NCBI GenBank assembly: GCA_003648455.1
Contig: QMPG01000063.1
Coordinates: 1 to 12,201, forward strand
Direction: 5' to 3'
Origin: Bacteroidota bacterium
GTDB taxonomy: Bacteria; Bacteroidota; Bacteroidia; Bacteroidales; B39-G9
DNA: 12,201 bases
Shown here: positions 5,959 through 12,201 of the stretch, piece after piece
Layout of the letters: each line of letters opens with the position of its first letter
Position numbering within the stretch: position 1 is the first letter of the stretch
Notes under the pieces: model-generated
The model's database searches: none
What the model was told of the DNA's origin: nothing
What the model saw: the letters and a program-made list of their open reading frames with translations, nothing else
Made by a program: the position numbers and the translations under genes

Positions 5959-7587
5959 ATGAAAAAAAATATTATCATTACTATTCTATTTGTTTTACTT
6001 GTTAAGTCAGCATTTCCTTGTACAAATATTATTGTAACAAAAGGAGCTTCAAACAACCAATCAACAATGATAACTTATCTTTGCGATGGTGAATTTCATC
6101 CCACTTACAGAATACTGCCGGCAGCTAATCATCCAAAAGGTGAATTTATAAATATTACTGACTATTCAGGCAATATTCTGGGGCGTATTCCTCAAGTTGA
6201 GCATACATATAAAGTAATGGGATATCACAATATTAACGAATTTCAGGTAGCCATGGGAGAAACTACTTTTGGTGGCAGAGAAGAACTGATTGACACAACC
6301 GCTTTTTTAAACTACTGGCAATTGATGAATATCACACTACAGAGAGCAAAAACAGCTCGTGAAGCAATAAACATCCTTACCGGATTAGTTGAAAAACATG
6401 GTTATGCCAGCAGTGGAGAATCATTCTCAATTGCCGACCCTAATGAAGCGTGGTTACTCGAAATGATTGGTACCGGACCTCGTGGCAAAGCTCCTGTTTG
6501 GGTAGCTGTAAAAATTCCTGATGGTTATATTTGTGCTCATGCAAACAAATCACGAATTGGGGAGTTTCCGCTTAACGATCCTGATAATTGTTTATATTCA
6601 AAAAATGTTATTTCATTTGCAATTAATAAAGGCTATTACAATCCTAAATCAAAGAAACCATTTCTTTTTAACGAAGCTTACGACCCTTCTACCCCATCAA
6701 ACTTAAGATATTGTTCAACCAGAGTATGGAGTATTTATCGCCGTGTTTCACCTTCACTACATCTGTCATCTTATTACAACCGTGCTGTAAAAGGAGCAGA
6801 ACGTTACCCATTATGGATTAAACCCGAAAAAAAACTTGGCGTTGCCGACTTAGCCTCATTAGTAAGAGATCATTACGAAGGAACTGATTTTGATATGACT
6901 AAAGGTTTGGCTGCAGGACCATTCGGTAATCCAAATCGCTGCCGTCCGTTAGTTTGTAATGTCGACAGCACAACAGTTGCCTGGGAAAGAGCAATATCTA
7001 CTTACAATACAGGATTTTCTATAATTACACAGTCACGCTCTTCACTGCCAAATGAAATTGGCGGGATAACTTGGTATGGCGTTGATGATGCATATTTTAC
7101 ATGTTACACACCTATATATGTAGGAGCTACTGATGTGGCGAAAGGTTTTAAAACAGGGAGCATGAAAGAGTTCTCATGGGAATCTGCCTGGTGGCGTTTT
7201 AATTTAGTAGCAAACTATGCAAACACAAAATTCTCTTACATTTCTAAAGATGTGCAAAAAGCTCAAAATGAAATAGAAGGATACTTTTTCTCAATTCAAG
7301 ATAGTATTGAAAACCATGCTTTGACAATAAAAGACAAAAACGAAAGAATTGATTATCTCACTTCATATGCAATAAAACAGGGAGATTTTGTAATGAATAA
7401 ATGGGAAAAACTTGCATTCTATATTTTTTCAAAATATAATGACGGATATATAAGAGATGCAAATAATCGACCTCAAACAGAAGGTTATCCTAACGAATGG
7501 AAAAAAAGAGTTTTAAAAGACAATAAAAATTTCAAATTGCCAGTTTGGGAAAATACAAATAAAGCAGAAGAGCCGACAAATTTTTAA
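5959..7587 (+). CDS. Secreted C69 family dipeptidase (PepD-type N-terminal nucleophile hydrolase)
   Basis: An N-terminal-nucleophile peptidase of family C69 that splits dipeptides with broad specificity. Residues 1-20 form a signal peptide (basic MKK, hydrophobic core, SAFP) directly followed by Cys21-Thr22-Asn23. In this family that cysteine becomes the free N-terminal nucleophile after processing, so the layout fits an active exported enzyme. Other family-typical stretches are QVAMGETTFGGREEL (about 96-110), SFSIADPNEAWLLEM and ANKSRIGEFPLNDPDN. The length of 542 aa is within the usual range and no disruption is seen. The gene follows the C26 lipoprotein gene after 17 bases, consistent with co-transcription and joint breakdown of small or gamma-glutamyl peptides in the envelope. 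It ends 26 bases before the convergent DUF4412-like gene; no clear terminator is visible between them. Confidence 0.92.
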   Translation: MKKNIIITILFVLLVKSAFPCTNIIVTKGASNNQSTMITYLCDGEFHPTYRILPAANHPKGEFINITDYSGNILGRIPQVEHTYKVMGYHNINEFQVAMGETTFGGREELIDTTAFLNYWQLMNITLQRAKTAREAINILTGLVEKHGYASSGESFSIADPNEAWLLEMIGTGPRGKAPVWVAVKIPDGYICAHANKSRIGEFPLNDPDNCLYSKNVISFAINKGYYNPKSKKPFLFNEAYDPSTPSNLRYCSTRVWSIYRRVSPSLHLSSYYNRAVKGAERYPLWIKPEKKLGVADLASLVRDHYEGTDFDMTKGLAAGPFGNPNRCRPLVCNVDSTTVAWERAISTYNTGFSIITQSRSSLPNEIGGITWYGVDDAYFTCYTPIYVGATDVAKGFKTGSMKEFSWESAWWRFNLVANYANTKFSYISKDVQKAQNEIEGYFFSIQDSIENHALTIKDKNERIDYLTSYAIKQGDFVMNKWEKLAFYIFSKYNDGYIRDANNRPQTEGYPNEWKKRVLKDNKNFKLPVWENTNKAEEPTNF

Positions 7588-7613
7588 TGAGTAAAATATA
7601 ATTTTTAAAAGGA

Positions 7614-8423
7614 TTAGTCATCATTATAATTCAACATCCTAGCATTATTGTATTCAACAAAGTTTAATTTTGAATAATCTTCAGGCACATTAAACACAGA
7701 TTTTGATAATTGTTTTCTAACAATGCTTAATGTTTCTGTAATGTTATTTTCAGAGTCTATTGTTTTTAATGAATAACCTTTTTTAAGAAAAGCTTTGAAT
7801 TCTGGGCTTGATTCATATCTTGTTTCGCTAAGTTGCCCACTCATTTTTTCAATTAATTTATAAAATTTTTCAAAATTAAATTCTTTATATAAATTAATTC
7901 TTGGCGAAACCCAATAATCATACATTAGGCTGTCATTAAGCCACAACTGATATCTTTGAGTTTGGTGTTTAGCAATAATTTCTTTATCGGAAAGTTTTTT
8001 TATTTCAACTTTTAAGCTATCAAACGATTCTGTTTCTTCTTCAATTTGCTCTGCATCTTGAAAAATATGACTATGCATTGCTTTATATGTTTCTTGTTGT
8101 TCCGGTGTTAACTTAGACAACTCATCCTGAACCATAGCCAAAGCATAATCATTCATCCCTTTTAAATACTCATCAATTGACCCCTCCCAAAAAACTTTTT
8201 GAATAGGGTTTATAAAACATATCTTGTTTGAATTCAAATTATATATACTAATTTCTTCACCATCAACAGTTTTCATTATATTATTCTGAATATAAATAGT
8301 CTGTGATCTTTCCTCCCCATAAGCATCTCTAGTAACTTCCTTAATAACCCAACCAGCAAAAATATAATTTGGAAATAATGCTAAAATTAGAAAAAAGAGT
8401 AAAAAACACTGCCTGATTTTCAT
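7614..8423 (-). CDS. Secreted DUF4412-like protein of unknown function
   Basis: A 269-residue protein with a signal peptide (MKIR followed by a hydrophobic core, likely cleaved after Ala23 in IFAG). The start of the mature part resembles DUF4412/LolA-like proteins: a strand with TIYIQNNIMKT (about 42-52), then ISIYNLNSNKICFINPIQKVFWEG (58-81), which matches the family habit of describing a value and then a 'printed' state, and a closing VFNVPEDYSKLNF (243-255). The middle (about 97-150) is charged and Glu/Gln-rich, probably helical. No catalytic motif is seen, and the function of the family is not established. It is transcribed alone on the minus strand, convergent with the C69 gene. The family assignment comes from recalled pattern and not from a search, so it is moderate; the gene itself is well supported by length, signal peptide and normal composition. 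Confidence 0.75.
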   Translation of the reverse strand: MKIRQCFLLFFLILALFPNYIFAGWVIKEVTRDAYGEERSQTIYIQNNIMKTVDGEEISIYNLNSNKICFINPIQKVFWEGSIDEYLKGMNDYALAMVQDELSKLTPEQQETYKAMHSHIFQDAEQIEEETESFDSLKVEIKKLSDKEIIAKHQTQRYQLWLNDSLMYDYWVSPRINLYKEFNFEKFYKLIEKMSGQLSETRYESSPEFKAFLKKGYSLKTIDSENNITETLSIVRKQLSKSVFNVPEDYSKLNFVEYNNARMLNYNDD

Positions 8424-8552
8424 AGTTAATAAGCTTTAAAAAAAGTCACTACTAATTTACACTTTTTATTGAAAAAAAATAAATTAAATCATAATTTTAT
8501 TTTTCACATACTCGAATTAATATTTTTTTAATATTTAAGATTGAAAATTTTT

Positions 8553-8579
8553 TTTGAATTAAAATTGTTTTTAAATTTG
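8553..8579 (+). promoter_or_regulatory. Putative promoter of the tRNA-Leu pair
   Basis: TAAATTTG at 8572-8579 matches the Bacteroidota -7 element TAnnTTTG and lies 12 bases before the first tRNA. A TTTG at 8553-8556 may serve as the -33 element, but the spacer is 15 bases instead of about 19, so this half is weak. Confidence 0.5.
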
Positions 8580-8591
8580 CAACTCTTAATT

Positions 8592-8675
8592 GCCCAGGTG
8601 GCGGAATTGGTAGACGTGCTACTTTGAGGGGGTAGTGATCTTTTGATCGTGCAGGTTCAAATCCTGTCCTGGGCA
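8592..8675 (+). tRNA. tRNA-Leu (anticodon GAG)
   Basis: A full class II tRNA cloverleaf is visible. The acceptor stem is GCCCAGG/CCTGGGC with discriminator A. The anticodon stem is CTACT/GGTAG around loop TTGAGGG, giving anticodon GAG at 8626-8628, which reads CUC/CUU. There is a long variable arm (GATC/GATC) and a T arm GCAGG-TTCAAAT-CCTGT. The CCA end is not encoded. The long variable arm and the anticodon together identify leucine. Confidence 0.95.
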
Positions 8676-8676
8676 C

Positions 8677-8718
8677 AAAAAAATCTCAAATATCAATAAA
8701 GAAATTTGAGATTTTTTT
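8677..8718 (+). terminator. Terminator-like hairpin between the two tRNA-Leu genes
   Basis: A perfect 15-bp inverted repeat (AAAAAAATCTCAAAT at 8677-8691, matched by 8704-8718) with a 12-base loop begins one base after the first tRNA and ends with seven T's. It has the form of an intrinsic terminator but is AT-rich. Only 18 bases separate it from the second tRNA, so it could equally be a processing spacer. Confidence 0.7.
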
Positions 8719-8736
8719 ATTCATTTCAACCTTATT

Positions 8737-8820
8737 GCCCGGATGGCGAAATTGGTAGACGCGCTGGTTTCAGGGACCAGTGTTAGCAATAACGTGCAGG
8801 TTCGAATCCTGTTCCGGGCA
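8737..8820 (+). tRNA. tRNA-Leu (anticodon CAG)
   Basis: A second class II tRNA. The acceptor stem is GCCCGGA/TCCGGGC with discriminator A. The anticodon stem is CTGGT/ACCAG around loop TTCAGGG, giving anticodon CAG at 8771-8773 for CUG. The variable arm is GTTA/TAAC and the T arm GCAGG-TTCGAAT-CCTGT. CCA is not encoded. It lies in tandem with the GAG isoacceptor. No separate promoter is visible in the 18 bases after the hairpin, so it probably depends on readthrough or processing of a joint transcript. Confidence 0.95.
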
Positions 8821-8838
8821 CAAATAAACCCAAATTTC

Positions 8839-9972
8839 CTACTTATCTAAAAAATTATTCAATCGCTCAACTGCAATTTTAATTTCACTTTCGGGTCTTG
8901 CAATATTAAAGCGAATATAATTGTTAAAATTATCAGAGAAATGGCTTCCGGGGATTACTGCTACCTTTTCTTTATCATATAAATCGAATGTAAATTTTAT
9001 GCCGTCGGTATAATTTTTTGGCAACCTAGCCCAAATAAAATAGCCTCCTTCAATCTCAGGTATATAAAAATCTAATTTTAAAAGTTCTTTTTTAAGAATG
9101 TTAAAAGACAAAATTAAATTTTTTCTAAGATTGGCTATATAATCTTTCCCAAAATCATATTTTCTCACATACTCAGCAATTGCACATTGAAGAACCGATG
9201 GCGAACACAAACCGGTATAATCATGTATTGATTTTATTTCACTCATGTGTTGTTTGTCTGCAACGAGGTAACCTATACGCCATCCTGTTATTGAAAACTT
9301 TTTTGAAAAACTGTTAACGTAAAATATATTATTATTAAATTTTTCTAAAGGCAAATAAGGCTTCTTCTCAAAGTACAAATCCTGATATACAGAATCTAGA
9401 ACAATATAAAAATCAAGTTTTACTGACAATTCAATTATTCTGTCAAATTCTTCTTTAGTCCATACTTTACCATATGGGTTTCCCGGAGAATTAATAATAA
9501 CAAGCTTTACATTATTTTCTTTTATTGACGATTCAAGTTTGTCGAAATTAATACTTCCATCTTCTTCAAGAGCAAAACTAATAAAATCCTTATTAAAAAT
9601 TTGCGGTAGGTTTTTATATATCTCATAAACAGGGTCGAATGCTATTGTTGAAAATGGTTTATTTAATATTTTCAACAAGTAAACATATAACAATGTTATG
9701 GCTTCGGTTGCACCGTTTACAATAAGGAAATCGTCTCTTTTAAAACCATTTTTTTTGTAATGTTCAGTCAAAAAATCCAACAAATTATTATTACCATTCC
9801 CAGGAGCATATTGATGTACATTATCTTTAACTATACGTTCCAAAATATCCAGTAATTCGATGGGAGGATTAAACCCGGGTATTCCTTGAGCTAAATTTAT
9901 TCCGCCTTGTTGTTTTACCAAATTACTCATATAACTTATAAATGAGCCTTTAGGCTTTGTATAGCTATCCAT
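8839..9972 (-). CDS. Class I/II PLP-dependent aminotransferase
   Basis: A fold-type I aminotransferase that moves an amino group between an amino acid and a 2-oxo acid in the cytoplasm. Features seen: NGATEAI (86-92, phosphate contact region), NSPGNPYG (161-168) with the PLP-contacting Asn165, LDSVYQD (192-198) with Asp193 and Tyr196, the Schiff-base lysine in SFSKKFS (Lys224), GWRIGY (230-235), and the substrate carboxylate arginine in YIRFNIARP (Arg354). The length of 377 aa is typical and all key residues are present. The pattern is closest to the methionine/kynurenine/aromatic aminotransferase group, but the substrate cannot be fixed from sequence. It stands alone on the minus strand, ending 18 bases from the second tRNA-Leu with which it converges, and is divergent from ppdK. 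The start at 9972 is favoured by a -7-like element shortly upstream. Confidence 0.9.
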   Translation of the reverse strand: MDSYTKPKGSFISYMSNLVKQQGGINLAQGIPGFNPPIELLDILERIVKDNVHQYAPGNGNNNLLDFLTEHYKKNGFKRDDFLIVNGATEAITLLYVYLLKILNKPFSTIAFDPVYEIYKNLPQIFNKDFISFALEEDGSINFDKLESSIKENNVKLVIINSPGNPYGKVWTKEEFDRIIELSVKLDFYIVLDSVYQDLYFEKKPYLPLEKFNNNIFYVNSFSKKFSITGWRIGYLVADKQHMSEIKSIHDYTGLCSPSVLQCAIAEYVRKYDFGKDYIANLRKNLILSFNILKKELLKLDFYIPEIEGGYFIWARLPKNYTDGIKFTFDLYDKEKVAVIPGSHFSDNFNNYIRFNIARPESEIKIAVERLNNFLDK

Positions 9973-9995
9973 ATCAATCTATTTAGTTACAAATT

Positions 9996-10003
9996 CAAAT
10001 CTA
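9996..10003 (-). promoter_or_regulatory. Putative -7 element of the aminotransferase promoter
   Basis: On the minus strand this reads TAGATTTG, an exact TAnnTTTG match, 23 bases before the aminotransferase start codon. No TTG is found at the expected 19-base spacing, so only half of the promoter is supported. Confidence 0.45.
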
Positions 10004-10196
10004 ATAAAAACAAGTGAAAAATTAATTATTCACAAGCAATTTAATTTAACACATTAATATCAAAAATGTCTCTATTAAAAAATTTACATTCTAATCTGTA
10101 TAGATATATAAAAAAAAATTGTTTCAATATCTAAAAACCTGACAATTAACAAGCTACACTAGAATACATTTTCTCATTAAACAGTCAACTAAAATA

Positions 10197-10226
10197 TTGA
10201 AAATTTAAAATTATTGCGTACTTTTG
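10197..10226 (+). promoter_or_regulatory. Bacteroidota-type promoter of ppdK
   Basis: TTG at 10197-10199, then exactly 19 bases, then TACTTTTG at 10219-10226. This fits the consensus -33 TTG / -7 TAnnTTTG in both elements and spacing. Transcription would start near 10233, giving a leader of about 70 bases before the ATG at 10303. Confidence 0.75.
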
Positions 10227-10302
10227 TAAGTTCAAAAAAATCTTTTTTTTTAAAAAATATCAACTGAATTAAATAATTTATAATTAATAAAAATTAATAA
10301 CT

Positions 10303-12201
10303 ATGTCACAAAAAAAGCGTGTTTACAAATTTGGGAACAAAGAAGCAGAAGGAAAAGCTGACATGAAAAATCTTCTCGGTGGAAAAGGTGCAAACCTTGC
10401 AGAGATGAATTTGATTGGTGTTCCTGTGCCTCCGGGATTTACAATTACAACAGAAGTATGTACTGAATACAATGAATTAGGCAAAGAAAAAGTTGTTGAA
10501 TTAATAAAAACCGAAGTAGAAGACGGTATTAAAAATATAGAAACCATCATGGGTACTAAATTTGGAGATAAAGAAAATCCTTGTTTAGTTTCTGTTCGTT
10601 CAGGTGCAAGAGCATCAATGCCGGGCATGATGGATACTGTTTTAAATCTTGGTTTAAATGACAATGCTGTTGAAGGTATTGCAAAAAAAACAAACAATCC
10701 TCGTTTTGCTTGGGATTCATATCGTCGTTTTGTTCAGATGTATGGAGACGTAGTTCTTGGTATGAAACCGGCTTCAAAAGAAGATATTGACCCTTTTGAA
10801 GAAATTATGGATAAACTAAAAGAAGAAAAAGGCATTGTAAACGACACTGATTTCACAGTTGAAGACTTAAAAATTTTAGTAAGCCAATTTAAAAATGCTG
10901 TAAAAAAAGTTACCGGACATGATTTCCCTGACAATCCATGGGATCAATTATGGGGTGCTATTATGGCTGTTTTTGATAGCTGGATGAACGAAAGAGCAAT
11001 CCTTTACAGAAAATTAAATAATATCCCTGCTGAATGGGGTACTGCAGTAAGTGTTCAAGCCATGGTATTTGGAAACATGGGTAACAACTCAGCAACAGGT
11101 GTTGCATTTACAAGAGACGCTGCTACTGGAGAAAACATATTTAACGGTGAATATTTGATTAACGCTCAAGGCGAAGATGTTGTTGCAGGTACTCGTACTC
11201 CTCAACAAATCACTTTAGAAGGTTCAAAAAGATGGGCAAAATTAGCTGATAAAACTGAAGAAGAAAGAGCTAATAAATATCCTTCTTTAGAAGAAACCAT
11301 GCCTGATATATATAACGAACTTAACCAAATTCAAGAAACACTTGAAAACCATTATCATGATATGCAAGACATGGAGTTTACTATTCAAGATGGTAAATTA
11401 TGGTTCCTACAAACTCGTAATGGAAAACGAACAGGTAGTGCAATGGTTAAAATGGCTATGGATATGCTTGACGAAGGTCTTATTAATGAAAAAGAAGCTT
11501 TGTTAAGAGTTGAACCTAACAAACTAAACGAACTATTACACCCAGTATTTAATACTGACGCTATTAAACAAGCAAAAACTATTGCTAAGGGATTACCTGC
11601 TTCACCGGGAGCTGCTACAGGTCAAATAGTTTTCTTTGCTGATGAAGCTGAGCAATGGGCTGAAGAAGGCAAAGATGTTGTTTTGGTTCGTATCGAAACA
11701 TCTCCTGAAGATTTAAAAGGAATGAACTCTGCTCAAGGTATTTTAACTGCTCGTGGAGGTATGACTTCTCACGCTGCCGTTGTTGCCAGAGGAATGGGAA
11801 AATGTTGTGTTTCGGGTGCAGGAAGTATCGTTGTAGATTATAAAGCAAGAACATTAACAACCAACGGACAAACTTATAAAGAAGGTGATTGGATTTCGTT
11901 AAACGGTAGCACAGGTGAAGTTTATAACGATAAAATAGCTACAAAAGAACCTGAATTAAGTGGTAATTTTGGTAGATTAATGAAACTTGCCGACAAATAT
12001 TCAAGAATGTATGTAAGAACGAATGCCGACACTCCTCATGATGCTAAAGCAGCTCGCGATTTTGGTGCTAAAGGTATTGGTTTGTGCCGTACTGAACATA
12101 TGTTCTTTGAAGGAGAAAGAATTAAAGCAATGCGTGAAATGATTCTTGCCGATGATGAAGAAGGCAGAAAAAAAGCGCTAAAAAAATTATTGACAATTCA
12201 A
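10303..12201 (+). CDS. ppdK: Pyruvate, phosphate dikinase (3' end outside the window)
   Basis: This enzyme interconverts pyruvate + ATP + Pi and phosphoenolpyruvate + AMP + PPi, linking glycolysis and gluconeogenesis in the cytoplasm. The frame is open from ATG at 10303 to the window end (633 codons of an expected roughly 900), with no stop. Seen in order: the N-terminal ATP-grasp domain starting [20 protein letters not shown], with [16 protein letters not shown] and [14 protein letters not shown]; the phosphohistidine domain with [15 protein letters not shown], where His490 is the phosphoryl carrier; and the start of the PEP/pyruvate TIM barrel with [10 protein letters not shown], where Arg596 is an active-site residue. 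Both residues sit 35 positions after their counterparts in the Clostridium symbiosum enzyme (His455, Arg561), which supports the start choice. Thr488, two residues before the histidine, is the position phosphorylated by PDRP-type regulators in other organisms. A clear promoter lies upstream, so the gene is probably transcribed from its own start. There is no Shine-Dalgarno sequence. Confidence 0.96.
   Translation, partial: MSQKKRVYKFGNKEAEGKADMKNLLGGKGANLAEMNLIGVPVPPGFTITTEVCTEYNELGKEKVVELIKTEVEDGIKNIETIMGTKFGDKENPCLVSVRSGARASMPGMMDTVLNLGLNDNAVEGIAKKTNNPRFAWDSYRRFVQMYGDVVLGMKPASKEDIDPFEEIMDKLKEEKGIVNDTDFTVEDLKILVSQFKNAVKKVTGHDFPDNPWDQLWGAIMAVFDSWMNERAILYRKLNNIPAEWGTAVSVQAMVFGNMGNNSATGVAFTRDAATGENIFNGEYLINAQGEDVVAGTRTPQQITLEGSKRWAKLADKTEEERANKYPSLEETMPDIYNELNQIQETLENHYHDMQDMEFTIQDGKLWFLQTRNGKRTGSAMVKMAMDMLDEGLINEKEALLRVEPNKLNELLHPVFNTDAIKQAKTIAKGLPASPGAATGQIVFFADEAEQWAEEGKDVVLVRIETSPEDLKGMNSAQGILTARGGMTSHAAVVARGMGKCCVSGAGSIVVDYKARTLTTNGQTYKEGDWISLNGSTGEVYNDKIATKEPELSGNFGRLMKLADKYSRMYVRTNADTPHDAKAARDFGAKGIGLCRTEHMFFEGERIKAMREMILADDEEGRKKALKKLLTIQ

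Larger units (their letters stand above)
9973..10302. other. Divergent intergenic region between the aminotransferase and ppdK
   Basis: This 330-base AT-rich stretch holds no convincing gene on either strand. It contains a -7-like site for the minus-strand aminotransferase near its left end and a canonical Bacteroidota promoter for ppdK near its right end. No hairpin typical of a riboswitch was recognised in the roughly 70-base ppdK leader, which is mostly A and T. Confidence 0.7.

Noticed and set aside
10227..10302. Riboswitch or structured leader before ppdK
   Set aside because: The leader is almost pure A/T with no stable stem or known aptamer motif visible.
10323..10934. Several minus-strand open frames over the start of ppdK
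   Set aside because: They are antisense to an unmistakable pyruvate phosphate dikinase frame and have low-complexity Ser/Phe/Leu-rich translations typical of shadow frames.
11615..11860. Minus-strand open frame opposite the phosphohistidine domain of ppdK
   Set aside because: It is a Gln/Leu-rich shadow of the conserved dikinase coding sequence with no support of its own.

Overview
The window looks like chromosomal DNA of a member of the Bacteroidota, most likely Bacteroidales or a relative. The base composition is AT-rich. The clearest promoter, upstream of the pyruvate phosphate dikinase gene, has the Bacteroidota form TTG-N19-TAnnTTTG. Strong Shine-Dalgarno sequences are generally absent. 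The gene content (secreted C69 dipeptidase, lipoprotein amidohydrolase, pyruvate phosphate dikinase, DUF4412-like secreted protein) also fits. No host can be named from the sequence alone.

Left part (1-5104): a family-2 glycosyltransferase gene lies between two direct copies of a dispersed non-coding repeat (1-151 and 1392-1579). The second copy supplies the last three codons and the stop codon of that gene. Next comes a very large oxidoreductase (1669-4893) that fuses, in one chain, the parts usually found as separate subunits in HcnABC-type and opine/hydroxyproline-type dehydrogenases. It is followed by a strong intrinsic terminator. Directly after that lies a third, inverted and more diverged copy of the repeat (4951-5104), which contains a 19-bp perfect hairpin. 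The repeat family is the least explained structure in the window.

Middle part (5177-8423): a probable two-gene operon encodes a lipoprotein class-I glutamine-amidotransferase-like peptidase (PuuD/C26 type) and an exported C69 dipeptidase. The two would act together on gamma-glutamyl or small peptides outside the cytoplasm. A convergent gene encodes a secreted DUF4412-like protein of unknown role.

Right part (8553-12201): two tandem tRNA-Leu genes (anticodons GAG and CAG) are separated by a perfect 15-bp terminator-like hairpin. A class I/II PLP aminotransferase is encoded on the minus strand, convergent with the tRNAs. A 330-bp divergent intergenic region carries a canonical promoter for the pyruvate, phosphate dikinase gene, which runs off the right edge of the window after 633 codons.

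Most of the window is housekeeping or ordinary accessory metabolism. The second-look items are the dispersed repeat and how it is placed around the glycosyltransferase and oxidoreductase genes, the multi-cofactor fusion enzyme, and the exported peptidase pair.
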